From Jiangella anatolica (GTDB lineage Bacteria > Actinomycetota > Actinomycetes > Jiangellales > Jiangellaceae), in the NCBI RefSeq assembly GCF_003236295.1, contig NZ_POTW01000011.1:1-64000 (forward strand): a DNA stretch of 64,000 nt, given 5' to 3'. The notes under the pieces were generated by a model. That model saw only the letters and a program-made list of their open reading frames with translations, had not been told where the DNA came from and made no database searches. This document shows positions 1 to 9,184 of this stretch, piece after piece. Made by a program: the position numbers and the translations under genes. Each line of letters opens with the position of its first letter. The first letter of the stretch is position 1.

Positions 1-431
1 GCCCACCCCCACCGCGACGACGGCGGCCGGCCGTCCGGCGTCAGCAGGAACACCAGCGCGATACAGACGAACCACAGCACGAACGCCGAGTCGGCGAGCA
101 GCCCGGCCACCGTCGCCAGCGGCAGGGCGTCCGGCCGGGCGATCGCGCCGTACGCCGCGTAGCCGATCAAGGCCGGACCGCTCGCCTGCAGGACGGCGAG
201 GCCGAGGAACAGCCAGCCGACGGGATGCTCGGGCCGCCGCAGCGCCAGCCCGGCGCCGACGATCGCGGCGCTGGCCATCGCCAGGATGTAGACGACGCCG
301 TCGCGCAGGCCCTGGGTGAGCTCGGGCCGGCCGGCGTCGCGCAGCAGCTCGTCGAAGACCAGCACCGCCGCGATTCCGGCCGGCACCGTCAGCACGGCCA
401 CCACGACGACGGCCCGGCGCAGCGCGGTCAT
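1..431 (-). CDS. Membrane protein, probable N-terminus of a histidine kinase (partial)
   Basis: Only the first 143 codons are in the window; the gene runs off the left edge. Its ATG overlaps the TGA of the sensor kinase upstream (ATGA), so it is translationally coupled and closes the visible part of the operon. Hydrophobic segments lie at about residues 6-25, 46-64, 72-95 and 112-130. The motifs RRPEHPVGW (65-73) and LTPDGRPPSSRW (130-141) resemble the membrane-sensor region of many actinobacterial NarL-type histidine kinases. No catalytic domain is visible, so the kinase assignment is inference; a stand-alone membrane protein is possible. Confidence 0.75.
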   Translation of the reverse strand, partial: MTALRRAVVVVAVLTVPAGIAAVLVFDELLRDAGRPELTQGLRDGVVYILAMASAAIVGAGLALRRPEHPVGWLFLGLAVLQASGPALIGYAAYGAIARPDALPLATVAGLLADSAFVLWFVCIALVFLLTPDGRPPSSRWGW

Positions 432-2029
432 GGCCGGCCGGCCTCCGGGACCGGCGTCAGCGCCGCCGTCGGCACCGTCCCGCGGACGACCGCGCCCGCG
501 CCGGGTGCGCTGGTGATGGTCAGCTCGCCACCGAACGCACCGAGCCGGTCGCGCATGTTCACGAACCCGTGGCTCTCCGCGGTCGCCGCGGGGTCGAAGC
601 CGGCGCCGTCGTCGGCGACCTCGAACTCCAGCCCGCCCTCGGCCGCGCCGATCCGCACCGTCACCGTGGCGTCCGGGCCGGCGTGCTTGGCGGCGTTCTG
701 CAGCGCCTCCAGGCAGCAGAAGTACACCGCCGCTTCGGCGTCCGGCGGGTAGCGCAGGCCGGTGTCCGCCTCGACCCGGACCGGGATCGACGCCCGGCCG
801 GCGGCGTTGCGCAGCGCCTCGCCGAGGCCGTGCTCACGCAGCAGCGGCGGATAGATGCCGTGCGCCAGCTCGCGCAGCTCGACCAGCGTCTCCTGCACGT
901 CGGTGCGCAGCTCCTCCAGCAGCGTCGCGGAGTCGCCGGTCGCGAGCCGGCGGGCCAGGCCGAGCTTGACGGCGAGCGCGACCAGCCGCTGCTGCGCGCC
1001 GTCGTGCAGGTTCCGCTCGATCTGCCGCCGGGAGGCGTCGGCGGTCGAGACGATCCGGGCTCGGGACGCCTGCAGCTCGGCGTTGCGGCGGCGCAGCTCG
1101 GCCAGCGACGCCTGCAGCGCGGAGTCGAGGCTGACGTTGTGCAGCGCCAGTCCGACCTGCCGGGCGAGGTCGGCCAGCACGCGGTCGTCGTCGTCGCTGA
1201 ACGGCCGGTCGTCGGCGGAGCGGACCACGACGAGCAGCCCGAGCAGACGGCCCAGGTGCGTCACCGACGCCACCCGCACCGACCGCCGTGCGCCCGGCCC
1301 CGAGGGCGCCTCGGCGGCCAGCAGGGACGGCAGCCACATCGCCGCCCACGCGTTGCCCGACACCCGGGCCCGGGTGACGGCGGCCAGCTCGGCGCCGGCC
1401 AGCGTGAGCCGGCCGGCGCCGCGTTCGGGCACCGAGACGGTCCGCTCCAGCACGCCGTCCTCGCCGGTCCACACCTCCGCGCCGAGCGGGCCGAGCGTCG
1501 AGCGCAGCGTCTCGGCCAGCTGCAGCAGCAGCTCGTCCATCGGGACGGCGCGCGTCATCCGGGAGCCGAACGTCTCCAGCGCCGACGCGGCCGGTCGCTG
1601 TGGCCGGCCGGCCCACTGCTCGGCCAGCTCGCGCAGCCGAGTCCGCACCGGCTCGGCCAGCACGACCGCCGTCAGGGCCGCCGCCATCGAGAACGCCAGC
1701 ACGCCCTGCCCGTCCTCGTCGACCTCGCCGCCCAGCCCGATGACGACCACGAGATAGACGGCCAGCACCATCAGCACCAGGCCGCAGAACACGAACGACG
1801 GCCCGGCGACGGCGCCCGCGCGGCGCCGCAGCCGCGGCAGCACCGCCGCCACGACGGCGACCGGCACGGCGGCCAGCCCGAGCAGCGCCCACGGCAGCAG
1901 CTCGCCGGGCACGTCGATCAGCACCCGCAGCGCCCACACCGCGAGCGCGACGGTGCCGGCGACCAGCGCCGCCCAGCCGGCCCACAGCGCCACGTCGCGC
2001 CGGTTGCGCGCCCGCACCGAACCGTTCAC
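428..2029 (-). CDS. NarL-family sensor histidine kinase with GAF-like domain
   Basis: Protein of 533 residues. Six or so membrane helices fill about residues 12-130, followed by a GAF-like region (about 150-310), a coiled linker, a HisKA_3 dimerisation domain with the phosphoacceptor His342 in ERNLHDGAQQ, and an HATPase domain with the N-box Asn445 (LQNAAKH) and the G-box DDGAGFD. The GTG start at 2029 is chosen because GAGGAGGT lies 7 nt upstream and overlaps the stop of the preceding permease gene. The gene ends in an ATGA overlap with the next membrane gene. The response regulator partner is probably the REC-cyclase protein at the head of the same operon, since no other regulator is visible. 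The signal it senses is unknown. Confidence 0.9.
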   Translation of the reverse strand: MNGSVRARNRRDVALWAGWAALVAGTVALAVWALRVLIDVPGELLPWALLGLAAVPVAVVAAVLPRLRRRAGAVAGPSFVFCGLVLMVLAVYLVVVIGLGGEVDEDGQGVLAFSMAAALTAVVLAEPVRTRLRELAEQWAGRPQRPAASALETFGSRMTRAVPMDELLLQLAETLRSTLGPLGAEVWTGEDGVLERTVSVPERGAGRLTLAGAELAAVTRARVSGNAWAAMWLPSLLAAEAPSGPGARRSVRVASVTHLGRLLGLLVVVRSADDRPFSDDDDRVLADLARQVGLALHNVSLDSALQASLAELRRRNAELQASRARIVSTADASRRQIERNLHDGAQQRLVALAVKLGLARRLATGDSATLLEELRTDVQETLVELRELAHGIYPPLLREHGLGEALRNAAGRASIPVRVEADTGLRYPPDAEAAVYFCCLEALQNAAKHAGPDATVTVRIGAAEGGLEFEVADDGAGFDPAATAESHGFVNMRDRLGAFGGELTITSAPGAGAVVRGTVPTAALTPVPEAGRP

Positions 2030-2042
2030 CCCGGCCACCTCC

Positions 2043-4418
2043 TCATTCCGCCCGCAGCGCCCGCCAGACCGGGAAGGACCCGGCCCGCCGCGCGGGCACA
2101 ACTGCCAGCAGGACCGCCGCCACCAGGGCCAGCGGGACGACCGTGAACAGCGCCGCGAGCGCCGGTGGCGGCACGTACTGGGTCACGGTCGCGTCGGTCA
2201 CATAGCGCCACACCGAGCGGCCGACGGCCACACCGAGCGGCGCGCCCAGCACCAGCCCCGCCAGCACGATGGTGACCGCCTGCGTGACGACGACGCCACG
2301 GCTCTGCCCTCCGGTCAGCCCCAGGGCGCGCAGCACGGCGAGGTCGCGTCGGCGCCGGCGCACCGCCGCCGCCAGCGCGTGCCCGACGGCCCCGACCGCG
2401 AGGACGGTGAGGAAGACCGCGAGGTAGAGCGGGAAGGCGCGGATCACCTGCAGCTCCACCGAGTGGTCCCGCTGCAGGGTCGGCGTCACGGCGACACCGT
2501 CGGAGACCGCCGCGCCGAGCCGCTGCGCCGCGCCGGCCGGGTCCGCGCCGTCGCGCAGCGCGATGTGGGCCACGTGGTAGGCGGCGCCGTCGAAGAGCTG
2601 GTCGAAGCCCGCTGCGCTCACCCAGGCCCCATCGATGTTGTAGTTCTCCGGTCCTTCCGGCACGAACGCCAGGCCGGTCACGGTGAGCCGGCTGGTCGAC
2701 CGCGTGCCGGTCAGGTCAACGGTGTCGCCGATCCCGGCCCCCAGCGTCGACGCCGTGTACGGCGCCAGCGCGAGCTCGTCCGCACGGGCCGGCATCCGGC
2801 CGGCGGTCAGCACCACCGGCAGCGGCTCGGCCACCGGCTGGAACGAGTAGACCATCGGGGTCATGCTGCCGGCATCGGCGACCGCCGAGCGGCTGTCGTT
2901 GACCGCCGCGACCTCGGCGTCGGCCGCGAGGACCGCCAGCGCGTCCGCGGCGGTCGCGGCGTCGACGTCCAGGGCCGCATCCAGGTCGTGCACCTGCCCG
3001 TACCGGACCGGGTTGGTCCGGGCGTCGTCGACGCCGGCGGCCACGGTCAGCGCGGCCACGGTGCCGACCACGCCGACGACAGCACCGACGAGCGCCGGCC
3101 GCACCGGCACCGCTCGCTCGCCCCGGCCGGTCTCCAGCGCCAGGCCCGCGCCGAGGACCACCGGCAGCGGCAGGCCGGCGCGGGCGGCGGCCGCGGCGAC
3201 CGTGGATCGGCGTGACGACGTGGGTGCGCGGGTCGCCCGCAGCGCGAGGCCGGCGGTCAGCGCCGCGCCCGCGCCGGTGGCGAGAACGATGCCGCCCCAG
3301 CCCGTCGCCACCACGGCCCAGTCCACGTCGATGCCGGGCGCAGGCTCGCGCCGGGCCGCCGTGCCGACGGGGAACCAGGCCGACGCGAGCACGGACACCA
3401 CGGCGCCGGCGGTGGCGCCGAGCACCGCGGCGAGAACGGGGCCGGTCGTTGCGGCGACGACCACCTGCCGCGGCGACAGGCCGAGCGCACGGAGCACGCG
3501 CAGCTCAGCCACCGCCGCCGCGGCGTAGCGGGCGATCGCCTGGCCCACCAGGAACATCGCGGCCACGCCCGCGGCCGTCGCGAACACGAGGAGAGCGGTC
3601 GTCTCGATGTCGACGATCCCCTGGTCGAAGTCCGTGGTCGCGGCCAGGTTCCAGATGGACACGTCGGTCCGGCCCGTGGCCTGCGCCAGGGCCGCCTTGA
3701 AATCCGCGACGCCGCTGCCGCCGGCGCTCAGCCGCACGACGGCGCTGGTCGGCTGGTCGCTGCCGACCAGGTGCTCGGTGTACGCCGCATAGAACGCGCC
3801 GGTCGGGATCACCCAGCCGGGGTCCCCGGCGACATCGGAGATCAGGGCCGAGCGGACCACCCCGACGATGCGCACCGGCACGGCCGGCCCGTCGGCCGGC
3901 GTCGGCCGACCGGCCGACGCGGGACCGCGGAAGTCCATGAGGCCGGCCCGCAGCGTCTCGGGCCGGTAGAGCCGCAGCGTGACGGTGTCGCCGACACCGC
4001 GGCCGTACGACGCGACGAACCCGGGCGTGACGACAGCCTCGTCCGGCCGCTGCGGAGAGGCGCGCCGGCCCTCCAGCACCACGGGACGCTCGACGGTGGA
4101 CAGGATGGTCCCGTCGGCCGGGACCGGCCCGTCGACCGGCTCGCCGTCGAGCTCGTACGCCGCGAAGACCATCTCGCCGACCGCGGCGACACCGGGGAGA
4201 TCGCGCACCGCGTCCCAGTCGAACCCCGGCTCGTTCGGGACCACCTGGACGGTGGCCGGCAGCGTGGCGTCGGCCAGCCGCTGGAGGGAGCTCTCGCCGC
4301 GCCGGGCGCCGGCCACGGCCGTCAGCACGGTGGCCGCGGCGAAGCCGATCAGCAGCGCGAGCACCAGCAGCGTCCGCCACCGCCGTCGCAGCTCCAGCCG
4401 CAGCCAGGCCCCCGTCAT
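2043..4418 (-). CDS. FtsX-like ABC permease, fourth tandem copy
   Basis: Permease of 791 residues, the last of four paralogues. An N-terminal helix (about 15-37) follows the conserved opening WLRLELRRRWR and precedes the ARRGE motif. A large extracytoplasmic domain, a first FtsX helix block (about 245-380), a second extracytoplasmic domain and a second FtsX block (about 660-785) follow, ending in WRALRAE. This is the duplicated LolC/MacB-type layout. The ATG overlaps the TGA of copy three (ATGA). It has no ATPase domain and must use the ATPase encoded at 11546-12271. It differs most from the other three, with YVTDATVTQYVPPPALAALF near the end. Substrate unknown; lipoprotein, lipid or peptide export or cell-wall signalling are the family options. 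Confidence 0.9.
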   Translation of the reverse strand: MTGAWLRLELRRRWRTLLVLALLIGFAAATVLTAVAGARRGESSLQRLADATLPATVQVVPNEPGFDWDAVRDLPGVAAVGEMVFAAYELDGEPVDGPVPADGTILSTVERPVVLEGRRASPQRPDEAVVTPGFVASYGRGVGDTVTLRLYRPETLRAGLMDFRGPASAGRPTPADGPAVPVRIVGVVRSALISDVAGDPGWVIPTGAFYAAYTEHLVGSDQPTSAVVRLSAGGSGVADFKAALAQATGRTDVSIWNLAATTDFDQGIVDIETTALLVFATAAGVAAMFLVGQAIARYAAAAVAELRVLRALGLSPRQVVVAATTGPVLAAVLGATAGAVVSVLASAWFPVGTAARREPAPGIDVDWAVVATGWGGIVLATGAGAALTAGLALRATRAPTSSRRSTVAAAAARAGLPLPVVLGAGLALETGRGERAVPVRPALVGAVVGVVGTVAALTVAAGVDDARTNPVRYGQVHDLDAALDVDAATAADALAVLAADAEVAAVNDSRSAVADAGSMTPMVYSFQPVAEPLPVVLTAGRMPARADELALAPYTASTLGAGIGDTVDLTGTRSTSRLTVTGLAFVPEGPENYNIDGAWVSAAGFDQLFDGAAYHVAHIALRDGADPAGAAQRLGAAVSDGVAVTPTLQRDHSVELQVIRAFPLYLAVFLTVLAVGAVGHALAAAVRRRRRDLAVLRALGLTGGQSRGVVVTQAVTIVLAGLVLGAPLGVAVGRSVWRYVTDATVTQYVPPPALAALFTVVPLALVAAVLLAVVPARRAGSFPVWRALRAE

Positions 4419-6781
4419 CACTCGGCCCTCAGCACGGAGCCGACCCGCATCGACGCCGCCCGTTGCGACGGCCAGGCGGCCAGCAGGTTCGCCGCCAGCA
4501 ACGCCACCGGCACCACCAGCAGCAGCGCCGTCACGGCCACCGGCGGCACATAGAACAGCGGCGTCGTCTCCGCGACGTAGCGCCAGAGGACCCGGCCGAG
4601 CGCGACGCCCAGTGGGATGCCCAGCGCCAGCCCGGCCAGCGCCAGCACGCTGGCCTGCACCGCGACGACCCCACGCGACTGCCGCCGGGTCAGCCCGACC
4701 GCGCGCAGCACCGCCATCTCGTGCCGGCGCCGGCGCACCGCCGTGGCCAGCGCGTGCCCGACGGCGCCCAGCGCGAGCACCGCGAGGAATCCGGCCAGGA
4801 ACACCGGCAGCGTCCGGATCTGCTGGATCTCCGTCACGGGACCGGGCTGCTCCGGCGGCTCGAACCCGACGCCGGCGCTCTCGGCCAGCCGGGCGGCGAC
4901 GGCCTGCGGATCGGCGCCGGTGCGCAGTTGGACGTGCGCCTCGTGGAACTTCCAGTTGGGCCCGAACAGCGCCTCGTAGCCGTCGCTGGTCGCCCAGGCG
5001 CCGGTCGCGTAGTCGTTGTGCGAGCCGTCCGGCACGAACGCCAGCCCGGTGACGGTGTAGTCGGCCGAGCCCTCGGACCCGGTCAGGCCGACGCGGTCGC
5101 CGGTCGCCACGCCGAGGTCGGCCGCCGTCGTCGGGGCCAGCGCGATCTCGCCGGCACGCGACGGCAGCCGGCCCTCCAGCATGACGACGTCCGGCGCCGC
5201 GCCGACCGGCGCGTAGGTGTACACCGCCACGGACAGCCCGCCGGCCTCCGCCGCGCCGATCCTGGCGTCGTTGACGGCCACGACGTCGGGGTCCGCGGCG
5301 GCCGCGGCCAGCACGTCGCCGGCCGGCGGCGCCTCCTCGCCCTCGTCGAGGTACCCGAGCAGCTGGTGGGTCTGGCCGAACCGGCGCAGGTTGCCGGCCG
5401 CGTCGTCGACGCCGCTGGAGAACGTGAACGCCGCGAGCACGCCGAGCACCCCGGTGACGGCGCCCAGCAGCGCCGGCCGCACCGGCACGGCCTGCCGACC
5501 GCGGCCGGGCTCCAGCGCGAACCGGGTGCCGACGACGACGGGGACCGGCAGCCCGGCGGCGGCGACGGCGCGCGCGACGGCCGAACCACGACGATGCGAC
5601 TGGGACAGGGCCGCGCGCTGCGCCAGCACGGCCGACGTCACCGCCGCGACGGCCACCAGCGCCGGCGCCAGCAGCACACCGGCGACCAGCACCGTCGCGT
5701 CGGCGTCGATGCCGGGCGCGGGCTCCAGCATCGCCGCGGAGCCGATCGGGAACCACCGCGACGCGACCACCGCGACCGCCGCGCCGGCCGCGGCGCCCAG
5801 GACCGCCGCCAGCACCGGACCGAGCGCCGCCGCGACGACCAGCTGCCGCGGCACCACACCCACCGCTCGCAGCGCCTGCAGATCGGCGACACCGGCCGCG
5901 ACGTAGCGCGCGACCGGCTGCCCGACGAGGAACAGCGCCGCAAGGGCGGCCGCCGCGGCGAACACCAGCAGCGCGTCGGCCTCGAAGCCGGTGACGTCGC
6001 GGGCATGCTGGTGGAACACGTCGCCCAGATCCCAGATGTCGATGGTCTGACCGGTGAGCCGCTCCAGCTCGGCCTGCAACGCCGGGATGGCCGCCGCGCC
6101 GCCGTCCAGCCGGGCGATCGCGTTGAACATCTCCGTCGGCGAGCCCTCGCCCAGCTCGGCGGGGTACCGCTCGTACAGCCCCGCCGACGAGATCAGCTGG
6201 CCCTGCCCGCCGAGGTTGTCGCCGTACCAGAAGGATCGGACGACGCCGACGATCCGCGCCTCGACAACCGGCCCGTCCGGCGGAAGCGACGGGTCGGCCC
6301 GGAAAGCGGCGAACGACTCGGGCCGGTACAGCCGGATCGTCACGGCGTCGCCGACGTCGAGGCCGTAGGCCTCGACGAACCGCGGCGTCACCACCATCTC
6401 ATCGGGGCGGTGCGGATCGGGCAGCCGCCCGGCGAGGGCCACCGGCCGCTCCACCGTGACCATCGTGTCCAGGCCGACGGCGCCGCCCAGCGAGTCCGGC
6501 GGCACTCCGTCGACGACGTACGGGGCGCTGCCGAACGTGGACAGCGTGGTCACCTGCGGCAGCGCCCGCACGGCCGCCCAGTCGAAGTCGGCCTGGTTCG
6601 GCAGGATCGCGACGTCGGCCGGCAGCGTCCGCTCCAGCAGCCGGTCGACGGCGCTGTCCCCGCGCCGCGCCCCCGCGACCGCCGTCAGCACCGTCGCCGT
6701 CGCCAGCGCCACCAGCAGCGCCAGCACCAGCAGCGACCGCCACCGCCGTCGCAGCTCCAGCCGCAACCAGGCCGCCGTCAT
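4418..6781 (-). CDS. FtsX-like ABC permease, third tandem copy
   Basis: Permease of 787 residues with the same two-block FtsX layout as its neighbours. It opens with MTAAWLRLELRRRWRS and ends with RAASMRVGSVLRAE, almost the same as copies one and two. The ATG overlaps the stop of copy two (ATGA). The motif LRAVGVVPRQLVVAA marks the first FtsX block and LRAVGLTRRQSRGVV the second; both are the cytoplasmic coupling segments that would touch the ATPase. The extracytoplasmic domains differ more between copies than the membrane parts do, which fits duplication followed by change of the sensing or substrate domain. Substrate unknown. Confidence 0.9.
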   Translation of the reverse strand: MTAAWLRLELRRRWRSLLVLALLVALATATVLTAVAGARRGDSAVDRLLERTLPADVAILPNQADFDWAAVRALPQVTTLSTFGSAPYVVDGVPPDSLGGAVGLDTMVTVERPVALAGRLPDPHRPDEMVVTPRFVEAYGLDVGDAVTIRLYRPESFAAFRADPSLPPDGPVVEARIVGVVRSFWYGDNLGGQGQLISSAGLYERYPAELGEGSPTEMFNAIARLDGGAAAIPALQAELERLTGQTIDIWDLGDVFHQHARDVTGFEADALLVFAAAAALAALFLVGQPVARYVAAGVADLQALRAVGVVPRQLVVAAALGPVLAAVLGAAAGAAVAVVASRWFPIGSAAMLEPAPGIDADATVLVAGVLLAPALVAVAAVTSAVLAQRAALSQSHRRGSAVARAVAAAGLPVPVVVGTRFALEPGRGRQAVPVRPALLGAVTGVLGVLAAFTFSSGVDDAAGNLRRFGQTHQLLGYLDEGEEAPPAGDVLAAAAADPDVVAVNDARIGAAEAGGLSVAVYTYAPVGAAPDVVMLEGRLPSRAGEIALAPTTAADLGVATGDRVGLTGSEGSADYTVTGLAFVPDGSHNDYATGAWATSDGYEALFGPNWKFHEAHVQLRTGADPQAVAARLAESAGVGFEPPEQPGPVTEIQQIRTLPVFLAGFLAVLALGAVGHALATAVRRRRHEMAVLRAVGLTRRQSRGVVAVQASVLALAGLALGIPLGVALGRVLWRYVAETTPLFYVPPVAVTALLLVVPVALLAANLLAAWPSQRAASMRVGSVLRAE

Positions 6782-9105
6782 CACTCGGCCCTCAGCACGT
6801 GGCCGACCCGCATCGACGCGGCCCGGTGCGACGGCCAGGCCGCCAGCAGGTTCGCGATCACGAGCGCGGCCGCGGCGGTCAGGACGATCGCGACCAGGGC
6901 CGCCGGCTCGACATGGTCCACGGGGGTGGCCTCGGCCACGCCCCTCCACACCACCCGGCCGAGGGCGATGCCCAGCGGGATGCCGAGCAGCAGGCCGGCC
7001 AGCGCCAGCACCGTGGCCTGCGTTGCCACGACCGCACGCGACTGCCACCTCGTCAGCCCCAGGGCCCGCAGCACGGCGAGGTCGTGCCGCCGGCGGCGGA
7101 CCCCGCTGGCCAGCGCGTGCCCGACCGCACCCAGCGCCAGCACGGCCAGGAAGCCCGCGAGGAACATCGGTATCGCCCGGATCTGCCGCAGCTCGGCCAG
7201 CCGGCTGGGCGGCGCGGCCGGTCTGACGAGGCCGGCCTCACCGGTCGCCTCGCCGAGCCGGCCGGCGACGGCGGCGGGGTCGGCCTCCGCGCGCAGCGCC
7301 AGGAGCAGGAGATGAAACTTGAATCGCGGCGAGACGGCGCTCGCCGGGTCGAACAGCGCGTCGTACCCGCCGGGGGTCACCCAGCCACCGAGCGTGTAGT
7401 CGTTGTGCGGGCTCTCTGGGACGAAGGCGATCCCGGTGACGTCGAAGGTGCGCTCGCCGCGGGTCCCGGTCAGCCGGACGGTATCGCCGACCGCCGCGCC
7501 GATCGTCTCGGCACTGGCCGGAGCCAGCGCCACCTCGTCGGGTCCGGCCGGCGTCCGGCCCGCGGTGACCACGGGCCGCCAGTCCGGGTCCATCGTGAAC
7601 AGGCTCACCGACCGGTCTCCCGCGGCAGCCACGGCCATCAGGGTGTCGTTGATCACCCGCACGTCCGGATCGGCGGCCAGGACCGGCAGCAGGTCGTCGA
7701 CCGGCACGAAGTCGTCGCCGGTCAGGCCGACGAACGCCTCAGCCTGGTGGACCTGGCCGAACCGCTCGGCATGCGCCGTCGCGTCGTGCACCCCGGCGGA
7801 GAACGTCACCGCCGCCACGACGCCCGCGACACCCGCCACCGCGCCGGCCACGGCGGGACGCACCGTTCCGCCGCGCCCCGCCTCCAGCGCGAACCGGCTG
7901 CCGACGACGACGGGAACGGGCGCACCCAGCCGGCTCGCGGCGTCGGCCGCCGCCGACGCCGACGCTCGTCCCGGTGTACGGCGCAGGCCGGACCACGCCG
8001 TCGCCGCGGCGCCCAGCAGGATGAGCGCGGGGACGAGCACCGTCCCCGCGGCGAGCACGAGCACGTCGCCGTCGACGCCCGGCGCCGGCTCGAACCGGGC
8101 CGCGGTCCCGATCGGGAACCAGCCCGACGCCACCACGGCCACGCCGGCGCCGACGACCGCACCGGCGGCCGCCGCCAATGCCGGACCGGCGGCCGCTGTC
8201 CACCCGAGCCGGCGCGGGGGAAGGCCGAGCGCCCGCAGCACCCGCAGGTCGGGCTGCGTCGCGGCCGCGTACCGCGCCACCGCCAGGCCCAGCAGCACCC
8301 CGGACGCGACGGCGGCGACCAGCGCGAACACGAGCAGCGCGTCGGCTTCGAACGCCGTGACCTCGCGGTCGTGCCGGGCCAGCTCGGCCAGGTTCACCAG
8401 GTCGAGATCGGTACGGCCGCTGAGCCGCTCCAGCCGGGCGCGGAAGTCGGCGATGCCGGCCTCGCCCTCGGCCAGCCTGACGATCGCGTTGAACTCGGCC
8501 GGAGCGTCCCCGAGCAGCTCGCGCTCGTACACCGCGTAGAGCCCCGGCGACGGGATCAGCTCGCCCGTGCCGGCCGCGTCGTCCAGGTACCAGTACGACC
8601 GGACCACCCCCACCACGGTCGCGTCCAGTTCCGGCTGCGCCGCGGCCGGGTCGACCGGGTCGACCGGATGCAGCCGCAGCGTCACCGTGTCGCCGACGTT
8701 CGCGCCGTGGCCGCTGGTGACGACCACCTCGTCAGGACGCGTGGCATCGGGCAGCCGGCCGTCGAGCACGACCGGGCGTTCCACCGTCCGCAGCGTCTCG
8801 TCGTCACCGAGCAGCCCCGCCGACGGCTCGCCGTCGATGTCGTAGTCGATGCCGGCGTAGGTGCCGACGGCGGCGACGCCGGGCAGCTCCCGCACCGCGG
8901 CCCAGTCGAAGCCGGGCTGGTTCGGCAGGACCGCGACATCGGCCGGCAGCGTCCGTTCCAGCAGCCGGTCGACGGCGGTCTCGCCGCGTCTCGCGCCCGC
9001 CACCGCCGTCAGCACCGTCGCCGTCGCCAGCGCCACCAGCAGCGCCAGCACCAGCAGCGACCGCCACCGCCGCAGCAGCTCCAGCCGCAGCCAGGCCGCC
9101 GTCAT
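6781..9105 (-). CDS. FtsX-like ABC permease, second tandem copy
   Basis: Permease of 774 residues, the shortest of the four. The ATG at 9105 is preferred over the GTG immediately before it because the paralogues align there (MTAAWLRLEL) and because it forms an ATGA overlap with copy one. First coupling motif LRALGLPPRRLGWTA; second LRALGLTRWQSRAVV; C-terminus RAASMRVGHVLRAE. It ends in the same short overlap with copy three. Layout is one N-terminal helix, two extracytoplasmic domains and two FtsX helix blocks. It depends on the single ATPase of the operon. Substrate unknown. Confidence 0.9.
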   Translation of the reverse strand: MTAAWLRLELLRRWRSLLVLALLVALATATVLTAVAGARRGETAVDRLLERTLPADVAVLPNQPGFDWAAVRELPGVAAVGTYAGIDYDIDGEPSAGLLGDDETLRTVERPVVLDGRLPDATRPDEVVVTSGHGANVGDTVTLRLHPVDPVDPAAAQPELDATVVGVVRSYWYLDDAAGTGELIPSPGLYAVYERELLGDAPAEFNAIVRLAEGEAGIADFRARLERLSGRTDLDLVNLAELARHDREVTAFEADALLVFALVAAVASGVLLGLAVARYAAATQPDLRVLRALGLPPRRLGWTAAAGPALAAAAGAVVGAGVAVVASGWFPIGTAARFEPAPGVDGDVLVLAAGTVLVPALILLGAAATAWSGLRRTPGRASASAAADAASRLGAPVPVVVGSRFALEAGRGGTVRPAVAGAVAGVAGVVAAVTFSAGVHDATAHAERFGQVHQAEAFVGLTGDDFVPVDDLLPVLAADPDVRVINDTLMAVAAAGDRSVSLFTMDPDWRPVVTAGRTPAGPDEVALAPASAETIGAAVGDTVRLTGTRGERTFDVTGIAFVPESPHNDYTLGGWVTPGGYDALFDPASAVSPRFKFHLLLLALRAEADPAAVAGRLGEATGEAGLVRPAAPPSRLAELRQIRAIPMFLAGFLAVLALGAVGHALASGVRRRRHDLAVLRALGLTRWQSRAVVATQATVLALAGLLLGIPLGIALGRVVWRGVAEATPVDHVEPAALVAIVLTAAAALVIANLLAAWPSHRAASMRVGHVLRAE

Positions 9106-9184
9106 CACTCCGCCCTCAGCACGCTGCCGACCCGCATCGACGCCGCCCGGTGCGACGGCCAGGCGGCCAGCAGGTTCGCCGCCA
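9101..9184. repeat. Gene-junction direct repeat, one of three copies
   Basis: About 84 bp at the junction between permease copies one and two (C-terminal codons of one gene plus the start of the next) recur at 4414-4497 and 6777-6860 with only a handful of differences. The repeated stretch spans the conserved RAASMRVG-LRAE tail and the ATGA overlap. Such junction identity is what unequal crossing-over between tandem copies would leave, and it would also allow further gain or loss of copies. Confidence 0.75.
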